Positions 1 to 8,781 of a stretch of 57,153 nt of DNA are shown here, in pieces; position 1 is the stretch's first letter, and each line of letters opens with the position of its first letter. The notes beneath the pieces are model-generated. The model made no database searches. It saw only the letters and a list, made by a program, of their open reading frames with translations, and was not told the origin of the DNA. This DNA comes from Pelagibacterium lentulum. GTDB taxonomy: Bacteria > Pseudomonadota > Alphaproteobacteria > Rhizobiales > Devosiaceae. The DNA lies in contig NZ_RZMW01000015.1 in assembly GCF_003992625.1 (NCBI RefSeq), positions 1-57,153 on the forward strand, in the 5' to 3' direction. Made by a program: the position numbers and the translations under genes.

Positions 1-55
1 TGACGTGCTCCCCGACTTTGGACCACCCGGATTGGGAATTTCCGGGGATAAACGA

Positions 56-901
56 TCAGGGTGGGCCGGCTGCCCCTGATGCGTTCATAAGCGATATCGG
101 GGGTTTGTTCCCGATTGCGCTGTGCGGGCGGACTTCGTTGTAGTCTCTACGCCAATCCTCCATTTTCGAGCGGGCGTCGTCAAGGCTCATGAACCAGTGA
201 GCGTTCAGGCATTCGGCTCGGAACTTGCCATTGAACGACTCGATAAAGGCGTTGTCGGTTGGCTTTCCAGGGCGGGAGAAGTCGAGCACGACGTCCTTCT
301 GATACGCCCAGAGATCAAGGTCGCGGGAGATGAACTCCGAGCCTTGGTCGACCCGGATCGTCCTCGGATATCCTATTTCCCTGCAGACCTTTTCGAGTGT
401 CATAACCACATCCTCGCCCCTGTAGCTGAACCGAGGGTCCACGGCTGGTGCGTAGCGTGAGAAGGTGTCCACGATAGTCAGGATACGGATCTTGCGGCCG
501 GTGGCCAACTGGTCATGCACAAAGTCCATGGCCCACACTTGATTGGTGCTCGTGGCAGCCATCCGGTCATCACGCAGCTTTGCCCTAACCCGCCGCTTGG
601 GCGTCTTGTTGCGCAGCTGAAGCCCCATCTCTTTGTAAAGCCTGTAGATTCTCTTCGGGTTCACATCCCAGCCCTCCCGGCGCAACAGGATGTGAACCCG
701 ACGATAGCCATAGCGGACACGGGTCTCGCAAATCTCCTTGATCCGTAGCTGCAGATCAGCCTGCTCGCCGCGCCTGGACTTGTAGTGGTAGAGCGACCTG
801 TCGACTCTCAAGGCATCACAGGTCTTTCGGATCGAGACCTTCCAGGTCGCTCTGATCTCATCGACAAGCGAGCGCTTGCGAGCAGGCGTCAGAGCTTTTT
901 T
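56..901 (-). CDS. IS3-family transposase OrfB (made by -1 frameshift)
   Basis: OrfB carries the catalytic rve/integrase core. The DDE residues lie in VWAMDFVHD, IRVDQGSEF and AFIESFNGKFR, and an HTH_21-type region (VRYGYRRVHILLRREGW) precedes the core. Every catalytic motif is intact and the frame has no internal stops. No good start codon was found at the beginning of the homologous region (GCAVKKALTPARKRS), so translation most likely comes from the OrfA ribosome slipping at the A6G site. The 5' boundary given is that slip site. The same frame stays open upstream as an out-of-frame reading of orfA. The element may still be mobile. Confidence 0.92.
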   Translation of the reverse strand, partial: KKALTPARKRSLVDEIRATWKVSIRKTCDALRVDRSLYHYKSRRGEQADLQLRIKEICETRVRYGYRRVHILLRREGWDVNPKRIYRLYKEMGLQLRNKTPKRRVRAKLRDDRMAATSTNQVWAMDFVHDQLATGRKIRILTIVDTFSRYAPAVDPRFSYRGEDVVMTLEKVCREIGYPRTIRVDQGSEFISRDLDLWAYQKDVVLDFSRPGKPTDNAFIESFNGKFRAECLNAHWFMSLDDARSKMEDWRRDYNEVRPHSAIGNKPPISLMNASGAAGPP

Positions 902-1155
902 GACAGCACATCCTGAAGCATGGCCTTGTCCAGGCTCAGATCGGCGACGATCCGCTTGAGCTTGCCGTTCTCTTCCTCGAGCTGACGCAGCCGTTTCATC
1001 TCCGATGGCATCAGCCCCGCATACCGCTTGCGCCAGTTGTAAAACGTGGCTTCCGAAATGCCTGCCTTGCGACAGACTTCCCCGACCGCCGTGCCATCCT
1101 CGGCCTGCTTGAGCACGAAGGCGATTTGGGCCTCGGTAAACTTGGACTTCTTCAT
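889..1155 (-). CDS. IS3-family transposase OrfA
   Basis: OrfA is an 88-residue protein with a helix-turn-helix of the transposase_8 type (KFTEAQIAFVL..., then AGISEATFYNWRKRY) and a leucine-rich coiled-coil-like tail, as in IS3 elements. It binds the element's ends. The start is taken at the ATG of MKKSKFTE; the frame is open further upstream toward the IS end but has no support there. Just before the stop lies the heptamer A AAA AAG (plus-strand 895-901), the classical IS3 slippery site. A -1 shift there joins OrfA to OrfB to give the active OrfAB transposase. Confidence 0.93.
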   Translation of the reverse strand: MKKSKFTEAQIAFVLKQAEDGTAVGEVCRKAGISEATFYNWRKRYAGLMPSEMKRLRQLEEENGKLKRIVADLSLDKAMLQDVLSKKL

Positions 1156-1236
1156 GAGCATTCTCCATCTCCCGACCACGGGATCATAATTGGAAAATTC
1201 CAGTTCAGAATGGTCCAAATTCACGGCAGCAGGTCA

Positions 1237-1511
1237 ATACCAATTCCTCTGGTGGCCGATTGATATTCCATATCATGGCTGCGCTCGCTGAGTTCGAAAG
1301 AAGTCTCATTAGTGAGCGAACGAAAGCTGGCATGGAAGTTGCTCGCCTTAATGGAGGTCATCTTGGTCGCCGACCAGCACTAACCGAACATCAAGCACGC
1401 ATGGCAGCAAAAGCTGTCAGCAAGGGTGAGGCATTTTCCGTCATTGCAAAACGCTTCGGAGTGACGCCTCGGACCCTGCGCCGCTATATGAACTGTCGAC
1501 TCAATGAATGA
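1237..1511 (+). pseudogene. Serine recombinase (resolvase/invertase) C-terminal fragment cut by the IS
   Basis: The frame is open from directly beside the IS end and reads NSSGGRLIFHIMAALAEFER, then a RERT-like SERTKAGM helix. This is the end of the catalytic domain and E helix of Tn3 resolvase/DNA invertase proteins. A C-terminal helix-turn-helix follows (SVIAKRFGVTPRTLRRYM). The N-terminal catalytic part, with the active serine near residue 10 in this family, is missing. The frame runs straight into the IS, so the insertion most likely disrupted the gene. A TTG at 1260 could start an 83-residue product, but it would be catalytically dead. Confidence 0.88.
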
Positions 1512-1641
1512 ATTCAGGGCTCGTTCATCTTTTCTACACTAATCCAAGCAGGAGGCATGTGCGTATTTGTCGTGCATAATGCAGTCCATGCAAAAAAACG
1601 ATAGGCATGGTAGAATTTGCAGTGTTTAATTGGGCAACTTA

Positions 1642-2079
1642 ATGAGCGACAATCAAATTGCATACCTTCTGGATCCTGAAATCGCAACAATTCGCAAAGT
1701 TCAATTAAGTACGGTCAATTTTTATAAATCCATAAAACTTGCTCTAGGGCATGATGTGGTTGATTGTACCAAGTTTGACGAAAAACATTTAATTTTTTTT
1801 GATGACAACGGACTCAAAGAAGGCATAACGCATTATGTAAGTATAAAATCCCTACCCGATCCATATGTTGGCAAAATAATATTTGCTGCAGGCAACATAG
1901 AATGGACCGCCCCCAAAATTTCTATGTCGGATATTTTGAAGAGACTAACATGTTATCATTCAGTTCTGGATCCTATTGTTGAGACCAGCGCTCGAACACA
2001 TGGAAATGTGACAAGCTACATAAGCGCAGTTGCAGGATTTAAGGCGCGAATTGTTCCGTTCGAAATCAAGATTCAATGA
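1642..2079 (+). CDS. Hypothetical protein, AT-rich orphan
   Basis: This frame encodes about 145 residues from an ATG (MSDNQIAYLLDP); an in-frame TTG at 1630 is an alternative start. I recognise no domain. The protein looks soluble, with mixed alpha/beta character and no signal peptide or membrane segment. Base composition is clearly richer in A+T than the rest of the window (runs such as aatttttttt near 1790), and codon choice differs accordingly. With the neighbouring IS and broken recombinase, this suggests recent transfer, for example as island or phage cargo. It could also be the remnant of a larger gene. Confidence 0.5.
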   Translation: MSDNQIAYLLDPEIATIRKVQLSTVNFYKSIKLALGHDVVDCTKFDEKHLIFFDDNGLKEGITHYVSIKSLPDPYVGKIIFAAGNIEWTAPKISMSDILKRLTCYHSVLDPIVETSARTHGNVTSYISAVAGFKARIVPFEIKIQ

Positions 2080-2285
2080 GCAGCCTTCACTGAGGCTGAT
2101 CGCTATGCATAGGTGAACATGATGGGTCTTGAACACGACTGCCCCTTCGAAGAAATCTGCGCGGCGGGCATCGATGAAAGATGCGACATGATCTGACCCC
2201 GCGGCCTCATCTGGGTCCGCGGCAGATTGCAACGGACGGCAAGGTTAAGTTGACCGGCGTTGCTCATCCAAACCGTAATCCCGCT

Positions 2286-3785
2286 TCACCTGGTTGACGA
2301 ACTGCAGCACCTTGCTTCCGACGTCATCCATTGAGGCTCGGCTACATCGTCTATGGGTTGAATGGGTCGTCGCAGGCGACTGTACGGGATCTTTGTCGGA
2401 TCGGATGGGTATGGGCCGCCACAGTCCACATAAATTATGGCATGGGCGATCGGCTCGAAAGCAGCAAAGAAGTGGCTGGCAGACTTGACCCCAGCAATCT
2501 TCTTGTCTGCAAGCGTGACGCCCATTTTCTCAAACGCGTCGGGATGATAGGTCTGAGTTCGCCGCGAGGCCACAACGATATCGAGATTGGCCAGGCGCAG
2601 AGCAACAGCAGCTCCGAGTGAGACCATACTCTGCTCGAAAGGAATAAGCAGATCCTTTGTGGTCGAAATCACCTCGAAAGTGCCGTCCAAAGGAGCCCCG
2701 GACGAGGGAGCGGCCTTTCCCCCTACCCTGAGTTCAATGCGCGATCCAACTCCCGCTGCCGTGCAGATGTCCACAGCAACGGGGTCCCATAGCGCTCCCA
2801 ATGCAGCCGAAACATCTGGTTGCGCCAGCATCGCGTGAGCCAGAAAAGTACTGTCACCTGCAACGCCACCCCCCGGGTTGTCCCAGCGATCAGAAAGAAT
2901 GACCGGAGCGCCATCCATGGCAATTGCCATTTCAATTGCTCTCGATGGACCAGGCATCTCCGGTAGCCTGTCGGCACCCAAACCCCGTACCCGTTCACAA
3001 ATATCCTTTGCAAGCCGCCTGCCAAGATGTGGGTCTGCGTCAGTCACAACAACGACTTTTGAACCGACGTCAGGCATGTCGGCCGCAGGGAAGCCATGGA
3101 CCACAGATATGGACAGCACACCATCGGTGCGCTCGAGCAAATGCAGCGCGTCAACCACAGAACGGCCAGGCTCTCGCGACGTCAGAAACGGGCTTATCGT
3201 ACGGCAATCGAGAACGGTGAGATGCGGCTTGATCAGCTTTTGGGCCGCTCTGACGCAAATGTGCATGAGATCTCTGGCGCGCTCGAGAAAATCGGTATGT
3301 GGCACCTCCTTGAAGGTCACGATTACATCGCTATGACAGACCATTGCAGGCGTAAGGTGACAGTGCGGATCGAGCTCAATGCCTATGATGCAGTCCGGCC
3401 CGACCAGGGCGCGGACACGGGCTATCAGATCTCCTTCACAATCCTCATAGCCTTGCGCCATCATGGCGCCATGCAATCCGAGAAGAACGATGTCGCAATG
3501 GCCTGCCGCTTCAAGTTGTCCGAGGATTTCATCCCGCAACCCTTCATAGGCATCACAAGATACAAGACCCGCAGGTTCGGCCCAGGCCGCTGTGCCTTCA
3601 ATGAGTTCATAACCGTATTGCTGCACACCTTCGCGCGCAGCGATAATAGGCGCGGTGCATAGGGTTGGAGTCGGGGGATGTTGGCCAGACGGTGCATAAA
3701 ACGCCTCCTCAAAGGCGCGCCGGTCAATCCGGATTGGAGAAAAGGTGTTGGTTTCGGTCGCCAGTGCGGCGACAAACATTTTCAT
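2286..3785 (-). CDS. M81-family metallopeptidase (MlrC-like)
   Basis: The 499-residue protein matches the M81/MlrC family, named for the third enzyme of microcystin degradation; most members act on unknown small amide or peptide substrates. Family signatures are visible: ATETNTFSP at residues 9-17, GLHGAM near 103-108, LDPHCHL near 138-144, and the C-terminal DRWDNPGGGVAGDST, which supplies putative metal ligands. Length is normal for the family and no signal peptide is seen, so it is probably cytoplasmic. The start overlaps the stop of the rpiR-type gene by ATGA, indicating translational coupling. RidA and the regulator precede it in the same operon. The last 15 residues look less family-like. 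Confidence 0.88.
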   Translation of the reverse strand: MKMFVAALATETNTFSPIRIDRRAFEEAFYAPSGQHPPTPTLCTAPIIAAREGVQQYGYELIEGTAAWAEPAGLVSCDAYEGLRDEILGQLEAAGHCDIVLLGLHGAMMAQGYEDCEGDLIARVRALVGPDCIIGIELDPHCHLTPAMVCHSDVIVTFKEVPHTDFLERARDLMHICVRAAQKLIKPHLTVLDCRTISPFLTSREPGRSVVDALHLLERTDGVLSISVVHGFPAADMPDVGSKVVVVTDADPHLGRRLAKDICERVRGLGADRLPEMPGPSRAIEMAIAMDGAPVILSDRWDNPGGGVAGDSTFLAHAMLAQPDVSAALGALWDPVAVDICTAAGVGSRIELRVGGKAAPSSGAPLDGTFEVISTTKDLLIPFEQSMVSLGAAVALRLANLDIVVASRRTQTYHPDAFEKMGVTLADKKIAGVKSASHFFAAFEPIAHAIIYVDCGGPYPSDPTKIPYSRLRRPIQPIDDVAEPQWMTSEARCCSSSTR

Positions 3786-4732
3786 CGTTTCCGTGCTTTT
3801 TGTTGTCTCTCGCCCACGCGGCCTTCTCGCCGAGATCTTTCAGGCGGGTTTATACGCAGGTCGGACAGGCTGTCCTTTGCCTCCCGCAAACGTTCGAAAT
3901 GCTTAGGGCCAAATTTCAGCGCCATTGCGGTTGCAACGATATCAATTGTTGCGCCGTGCACGACACGGGAAATCATGGGCGCGTAAATCTCAGTGTTCTC
4001 ATGGGCGTCAACGGCCAGCAAGATGTCTGAAGCATAAGCGAGCGCAGTACCTGGCTTAGTCACTCCGATAACGGTTGCTCCGATAGCTTGGGCGCGCTCT
4101 GCCATTTTTAGCGTATCTGCGACCATGCCAGTATGTGAAAAACAGATCGCGACGTCGCCTCTCCGGAGCGTTGCAGCGGCAAGGCGTTGGATGTGAGTGT
4201 CTGCATAGGCAACGACTGGAATGCCGAAACGCATGAGCTTGTGCTGAGCTTCAATTGCAAGCGCGCTTGCAGAGCCCGTGCCATAGCAGTCAATCCTCGG
4301 TGCTCGCGTGAGAGCATCTACTGCTTGCTCAAGTGCCGACTGATCTATGGAGCTGCGAAGCTCACCGAGGGCAAGAATGCTGGAATCTATCACTTTCCCG
4401 ACGATCGCTTCCAAGGAATCTCTGGCATCCACTTCGCTGTGAACGTAGGGTGTGCCCGACACTATGCTTTGCCCCGTTAGAAGCTTTAGGTCAGGATAAC
4501 GTTTTAGCCCGAGCGAGCGAACGAAACGTAAAACTGTAGGTTGGCTTACGCCAACTGTATCGGCAAGATTGCCGATCGACATGTGAATCACACGCCCCGG
4601 ATTGGCAAGCACAAAGTCGGCTACCCGTTGCTCGGAAGGTGATAGCCTGTTTCTGCGTGCTGACAGTCTCTCGAGAAACCGTTCGCCACTTTGGGCCTCA
4701 TTGCCTTCACCGGCCGGTTCTGCCACGTGCAT
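3782..4732 (-). CDS. RpiR/MurR-family transcriptional regulator (HTH-SIS)
   Basis: The protein has an N-terminal HTH_6 domain (about residues 20-97; SIGNLADTVGVSQPTVLRFV is the recognition region) and a C-terminal SIS domain (about 130-270; YGTGSASALAIEAQHKL and CFSHTGMVADTLKMAERAQA). SIS domains of this family bind phosphosugars or related small ligands. It lies between ridA and the M81 gene with 5 and -4 bp spacing, so it is co-transcribed. It is the obvious local regulator for this operon and possibly for the divergent PLP/deacylase/ABC block. A basic tail (ERSRREGRVGERQQKARKR) is unusual but not diagnostic. Confidence 0.92.
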   Translation of the reverse strand: MHVAEPAGEGNEAQSGERFLERLSARRNRLSPSEQRVADFVLANPGRVIHMSIGNLADTVGVSQPTVLRFVRSLGLKRYPDLKLLTGQSIVSGTPYVHSEVDARDSLEAIVGKVIDSSILALGELRSSIDQSALEQAVDALTRAPRIDCYGTGSASALAIEAQHKLMRFGIPVVAYADTHIQRLAAATLRRGDVAICFSHTGMVADTLKMAERAQAIGATVIGVTKPGTALAYASDILLAVDAHENTEIYAPMISRVVHGATIDIVATAMALKFGPKHFERLREAKDSLSDLRINPPERSRREGRVGERQQKARKR

Positions 4733-4737
4733 AACTC

Positions 4738-5232
4738 TCAGCGCTCCGGATCAAATTCAAAGATGGCTTCCACTTCGACGCAAGCTCCTAAAGGAAGACT
4801 TGCCACTCCAAGTGTCGTGCGGCTGTGTCGACCGGACGAGCCCATGATGTCGACGATGGTATCGGAAGCCCCGTTCATCACCAAGCCCGGCGTTGTATAG
4901 TCGGGCTCAACATTTACGAACCCTCCCAGTCGGACACACTGAACAATTCTGTCGAGAGACCCTAGGCCAAGCCGCGCATGGGCCAAAACATTCAATAGAC
5001 AAAGGCGGGCGGCGTCATACCCGTCAGATTCTGTAATTTTACTCCCTACCCTTCCGGTGTGCACAACCGATATCTCACCTCCTGGGCCCATCGGGAGCTG
5101 TCCAGAAATGTAAATGAGGTTCCCAACAATCTCATATGACCTGTAATTTCCTTTTAATTCCGAAACTTGCGGAAGATCCAGAGACAGATCGGCGATGCGT
5201 GCCTCAAGCACTCCAAGGGATATATTTTGCAA
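4738..5232 (-). CDS. RidA-family (YjgF/UK114) protein
   Basis: The 164-residue protein belongs to the Rid superfamily, in the branch with an N-terminal extension. RidA proteins hydrolyse reactive enamine/imine intermediates released by PLP enzymes. The substrate-binding Arg (equivalent to E. coli R105) is present at about residue 138 in GRHSRTTLGVASLP, and the conserved Glu at about 153 in ACVEVEAIF. The start is TTG, chosen because AAGGAG stands 6 bases upstream. It is the first gene of the minus-strand operon, and a PLP enzyme is transcribed divergently from the same promoter region, a fitting partner. Confidence 0.9.
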   Translation of the reverse strand: MQNISLGVLEARIADLSLDLPQVSELKGNYRSYEIVGNLIYISGQLPMGPGGEISVVHTGRVGSKITESDGYDAARLCLLNVLAHARLGLGSLDRIVQCVRLGGFVNVEPDYTTPGLVMNGASDTIVDIMGSSGRHSRTTLGVASLPLGACVEVEAIFEFDPER

Positions 5233-5404
5233 AGTTCACTCCTTCTCGATGGCGCACACTCAAACATCAGCGGCATATCATCGACGTTTTCTTGACGCTC
5301 GACGTTGATGTTGTTTGCATTGACGACGGACAGTACGTAATTTATCTACATAACCTGTCGTCATCGGTGCGACAAGCGGGCAGAAAGAATTTTGAGGGGC
5401 AAAA
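5233..5404. promoter_or_regulatory. Divergent promoter region between ridA operon and PLP gene
   Basis: These 172 bases separate two divergently transcribed genes and must hold both promoters. A CTACAT element (ttatctacataacc, near 5341-5354) resembles the CTACAT half-sites upstream of the block's ABC operon near 8803 and 8855. I see no convincing palindrome. The RpiR regulator may act here, but that is inference from gene position. Confidence 0.45.
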
Positions 5405-6421
5405 GTGGAACACAACATCAGAGTCGACGACTTTACGGGTTTGCAACGGCTGGGGCTTGCGACCCTGCCCACACCGTTTGAACATGCACCCCGACTTGCC
5501 GAGGCAGTCGGTGCGGGAACGCTCTGGATCAAGCGCGAGGATCTTTCTGGTTACGCGCTCGGCGGTAACAAGCTTCGCCAGATCGATTTCATTGCCGCAG
5601 ATGCCATTGGCTCCGGTGCTGATATCCTGATTTCAACAGCAGGAAGCCAGTCCAATTTCTGTCGCTCTCTGGCAGGAGCCGCCGCTCGATTGGGCATTGC
5701 CTGCCACCTGCATCTGAGATCAAAAATGGGAACCCAGAAGACTGGAAATCTGCTGCTCGACGACATCCTGGGCGCCAGGGTTACGTTCACTGATCACGCC
5801 GATCCGTGGGATCCCAGGATACTGGCTGAACTTGACGATATCGCCACCCAATATCGCGATCAGGGGCAGAAGCCGGCCATCATCCAATTGACAGGCTCTA
5901 GCGCGTCTCTGGGCGTTGCCGGCTGGGTTTCCGGAGCACGCGAACTGGTAGACGATTTCGCCCGGATGGGATCGACACCAACGATAATGGTTGCAGTCTG
6001 CGGCTCCGGCCTTACCCTTGCTGGGCTCGTGTTAGGCTTCAAGCTGCTCAACTGCCCGACGCGGATGGTCGGGATCAGCGCCCAGCAACCAGCCGCACGC
6101 CTCACCCAATGGATTATAAAGTCGGCGGATCAATGCGCCCGGGATCTTGGCTTGTCAGCAAGGGTAGATGCGAACGACTTCGATATCATCGACAGCGCCA
6201 TCGATCCTGGCTACGGCATTGCCTCTCGAGAGTCTATTGACGCGGTCCGGCTTGCGGGTGCAACGCAAGGTCTTATCCTCGACCCCATATATACTGGCAA
6301 GGGTCTTGCCGGATTGCGGAGCGCCTTGGAGGCCGGACACTACGGCGATCATCCTGATGTTGTTTTCCTTCACTCGGGTGGTACGCCGAACGTATTTACC
6401 CACGCGAACCGGTTTGCTTAG
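5405..6421 (+). CDS. PLP-dependent D-cysteine desulfhydrase / ACC deaminase family enzyme
   Basis: This 338-residue fold-type II PLP enzyme resembles D-cysteine desulfhydrase (DcyD) and 1-aminocyclopropane-1-carboxylate deaminase. The PLP lysine is K56 in GYALGGNKLRQ, followed by the phosphate/substrate loop STAGSQSNFCR, where many relatives have His instead of Phe. A C-terminal DPIYTGKGLAGL matches the family. Such enzymes deaminate or eliminate from D-amino acids. The start is GTG with GAGGGG a few bases upstream. The deacylase gene begins 12 bp downstream, so the two form an operon. Context suggests deacylation of an N-acyl amino acid followed by PLP chemistry; the true substrate cannot be read from sequence. 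Confidence 0.88.
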   Translation: MEHNIRVDDFTGLQRLGLATLPTPFEHAPRLAEAVGAGTLWIKREDLSGYALGGNKLRQIDFIAADAIGSGADILISTAGSQSNFCRSLAGAAARLGIACHLHLRSKMGTQKTGNLLLDDILGARVTFTDHADPWDPRILAELDDIATQYRDQGQKPAIIQLTGSSASLGVAGWVSGARELVDDFARMGSTPTIMVAVCGSGLTLAGLVLGFKLLNCPTRMVGISAQQPAARLTQWIIKSADQCARDLGLSARVDANDFDIIDSAIDPGYGIASRESIDAVRLAGATQGLILDPIYTGKGLAGLRSALEAGHYGDHPDVVFLHSGGTPNVFTHANRFA

Positions 6422-6433
6422 GAGAGCTCGAGA

Positions 6434-7450
6434 ATGGCTGCACAACTAACGATCGATCTCGACACTCCGGGCAAACAACACGGTTCTCTGCTTGTTCCAT
6501 ATTCCTCGGACCGTTCAGCTTACGGCCAGATCGTGGTACCGATCACGGCGATTTCAGGCGCGCCCGGCCCCACGTTCGTAGTAACAGGAGGGGTGCATGG
6601 CGATGAATATGAGGGACAGTTTATCCTCGCGCGGCTGGCCCGAGAGATCAAGCCGGCTGACATCCGGGGCCGCATCATCATCATACCAGTCTGTAATCCG
6701 CCGGCCTCGGCAGCGGGACGAAGGACCTCACCGGTCGACGGTGTCAATATGGCGCGCTGTTTCCCGGGGCGGGTCAATGGATCGCCAACCGAACAGATAG
6801 TCGAGGCAATCACGCGCCTGATTCTGCCATCGGCAAGTTTTCTTCTGGATTTTCATAGCGGTGGGTCGACGCTCGAATACATCCCAGCAACGCTTGCACG
6901 ACTGCCCCAAAGCACGGAGTTGGCCGCGTCCGTCCTGGACCTTATGCTGGCTTTCGACGCTCCACTCTCGCTTTTACTAGGCCGACCGGAAAACAGCGGA
7001 ACCCTGGTATCGACCGCACTCGAGTTGGGTGTCTCTGCCATTGCAACCGAGCTCGGCGGCGGTGGTGGCGTGACGCCTCAAACGGTAGAGACCGGGTGGC
7101 GCGGCCTTTGGCGTGTGCTCGCCAGCCTGAACATGGTATCGAAAAAAGTCGATCTGCAACCAGAGCGAACCCGGGTCATGGCCGTTGAGCCCCACCATTT
7201 CGTGCGGGCCTACTCAAACGGATATTATGAACCCCTAGTTGGGCTTGGAGACACGGTGACGGAAGGGCAATACCTTGGCCACATGTGGCGTCTGGAAGAG
7301 GCCGGAGCAGCGCCCGTCCCGCTCGTGAGCGGGACGACAGGTCTGTGCGTTTGTCGAAGGGTGCCGACAGCGACAGCACCGGGAGACGTCCTGCTGCACA
7401 CGGCACGGGACATTTCTCAGTCTGAAGTCCTCAGCCTAGCAATGGCCTGA
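6434..7450 (+). CDS. Succinylglutamate desuccinylase/aspartoacylase-family deacylase
   Basis: This 338-residue zinc carboxypeptidase-like protein (M14 clan, AstE/AspA) has zinc ligands H55 and E58 in GGVHGDEYEG and H141 in LLDFHSGG. The family removes acyl groups from N-acyl amino acids or acts on related amides. AGGAGAG precedes the ATG by about 7 bases. The C-terminal third (PLVGLGDTVTEGQYLG) forms the usual beta-rich domain with a biotinyl-like fold. The last 20 bases overlap, tail to tail, the 3' end of the binding-protein gene on the opposite strand. It pairs with the PLP enzyme upstream. Confidence 0.87.
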   Translation: MAAQLTIDLDTPGKQHGSLLVPYSSDRSAYGQIVVPITAISGAPGPTFVVTGGVHGDEYEGQFILARLAREIKPADIRGRIIIIPVCNPPASAAGRRTSPVDGVNMARCFPGRVNGSPTEQIVEAITRLILPSASFLLDFHSGGSTLEYIPATLARLPQSTELAASVLDLMLAFDAPLSLLLGRPENSGTLVSTALELGVSAIATELGGGGGVTPQTVETGWRGLWRVLASLNMVSKKVDLQPERTRVMAVEPHHFVRAYSNGYYEPLVGLGDTVTEGQYLGHMWRLEEAGAAPVPLVSGTTGLCVCRRVPTATAPGDVLLHTARDISQSEVLSLAMA

Positions 7451-8714
7451 CCCGCGCGACCAGATCGTCCATCGCCTGCTGGGGCTCCTTGAGACCAAGC
7501 ACGACAGATTCGGCTTCTTCCTTGAAATAGTCAGCGGCCCGCGCTGCTTCATCGAATGCGGGCAGGGGAACGCGCGATACCTGGAGCACCTGGCGCTCGG
7601 CCTGAGAATAAGGCAGGTTTTCCATCACCCGGGGATCGTCATAGGTCGAGTTTCTAACAGGCCCATTGCCGTTGAGGGCTGCCGAAAGGGTCGCTTCACG
7701 ACCCGACATGTGCTTTATGAACTGCCAGGCCAGTTCCTTGTTCTGCGAGTTTGCTGGAATGGCCATGCTCCAGAACTCCACCTTGGTGGGTGCCACTTCA
7801 TAGACGCCCAGCAGTTCTTCGGCCACCGGGAACATTGTCGTCTGAATTTTGCCAGCAACCTGCGACGACTGCGGGTCGTTGTAGAGCCTGTTGCGGCTCA
7901 TAGAGCTCATCGCCATAGCAGCGCGCCCATTCTGCATCCAGGTATTCGCGTCCTCCGCTGTCATGCCTGTCAAATTGCGAGGAATGGCGCCGGCCTCGTA
8001 GAGTTCGCGAATTGCGGTCAGCGCCCGCACCATCGCAGGCGAATTGGCAACGACCTCGAAATCGGACGTGATGAAATCAGCATCCCAAGCGCGGGCAAAA
8101 GCAATGACTTCAGGGTATGCCACGCCGGGCAGGATGAAACCCACGACAGGCGTACCGTCCTCGCGCGTATAGGTGCACTGCTTGGCATACTCAATGAATT
8201 CTTCAATGGTGTGCGGCGGCTGGGTCAGACCGCGCTCGGCAAAGATTTCCTCATTGTAGTGCAAGCCGGTGGAGGCATGGCGGTAAGGGACGGCATAGTG
8301 AGCGCCGTCCATCTGCACAGCTTCGCGTAAGCCGGGAAAAATGTCTTCCATGTCCTCGATTGGGTCATTCGCCATGAAGTCATCGAGCGGCTCAAAAAGA
8401 GTCGAGACGCGAGGCGTGAGATAGGTGTTGAGAAGGAACGCAACGTCTACCGAGGACTCACCCAGCGATGCCTCGCGGAAGACGCGGTCATGAAGCGGTC
8501 CGGTTTCAAAAGTAACCCAATTTACCCCTGCTCCCGTGGCTTCGCGGAAAAAGCGCGTCGCATCGCCACCGGCGGATGCATTGGACACGTTCTCAAGTAC
8601 CCTATGCGCAAAGACGCCGATTTCGCCCGACTGCGCAAATGAGACGTTACTTATCAATGGAAAAGCTGCTGCTGCAGCACCGGCAGAAATGAAATGTCGA
8701 CGGTTAATTAGCAT
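7431..8714 (-). CDS. ABC transporter extracellular substrate-binding protein (family 1, Tat-type signal)
   Basis: The 427-residue protein begins with a twin-arginine-like signal (NRRHFISAGAAAAAFPLI, cleavage probably after SFAQ), then a cluster-B/family 1 solute-binding fold. It includes the VAFLLNTYLTPRVSTLFEPL and AMAMSSMSRNRLYNDPQSS regions typical of CUT1 binding proteins. It captures the solute in the periplasm for the permeases at 8.9-10.6 kb. The gene is divergent from those permeases, so two promoters lie in the roughly 200-bp gap. Substrate is unknown. The neighbouring enolase-superfamily enzyme hints at a sugar acid, while the deacylase and PLP enzyme hint at an amino compound. Confidence 0.9.
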   Translation of the reverse strand: MLINRRHFISAGAAAAAFPLISNVSFAQSGEIGVFAHRVLENVSNASAGGDATRFFREATGAGVNWVTFETGPLHDRVFREASLGESSVDVAFLLNTYLTPRVSTLFEPLDDFMANDPIEDMEDIFPGLREAVQMDGAHYAVPYRHASTGLHYNEEIFAERGLTQPPHTIEEFIEYAKQCTYTREDGTPVVGFILPGVAYPEVIAFARAWDADFITSDFEVVANSPAMVRALTAIRELYEAGAIPRNLTGMTAEDANTWMQNGRAAMAMSSMSRNRLYNDPQSSQVAGKIQTTMFPVAEELLGVYEVAPTKVEFWSMAIPANSQNKELAWQFIKHMSGREATLSAALNGNGPVRNSTYDDPRVMENLPYSQAERQVLQVSRVPLPAFDEAARAADYFKEEAESVVLGLKEPQQAMDDLVARVRPLLG

Positions 8715-8781
8715 GTGAGACCTCCTGTGTTGGGCGAAATCCGGATTACCGGGAAACCCCGCTCCCTTAATACAGCGCCCA

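Larger units (their letters stand above)
1..1236 (-). mobile_element. Complete IS3-family insertion sequence (IS407-like group)
   Basis: The element is bounded by imperfect inverted ends: TGACGTGCTCCCCGACTTTG at base 1 and, read from the other strand, TGACCTGCTGCCGTGAATTT ending at 1236. It holds two overlapping transposase frames, orfA and orfB, in the IS3 arrangement. The TGACCTGC-type ends and the OrfA/OrfB sequences resemble the IS407 group, which usually makes 4-bp target duplications. The duplication cannot be checked because the left flank lies outside the window. The right end abuts a serine-recombinase frame that lacks its N-terminal part. The window begins exactly at the IS end, which may mark a contig boundary. 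Confidence 0.93.

Noticed and set aside
122-748. Plus-strand open frames inside the IS
   Set aside because: They are antisense shadows of the intact transposase orfB; no family match or ribosome site.
1960-2232. Minus-strand 90-codon frame
   Set aside because: Overlaps the AT-rich orphan gene antisense and shows no recognisable sequence or start signal.
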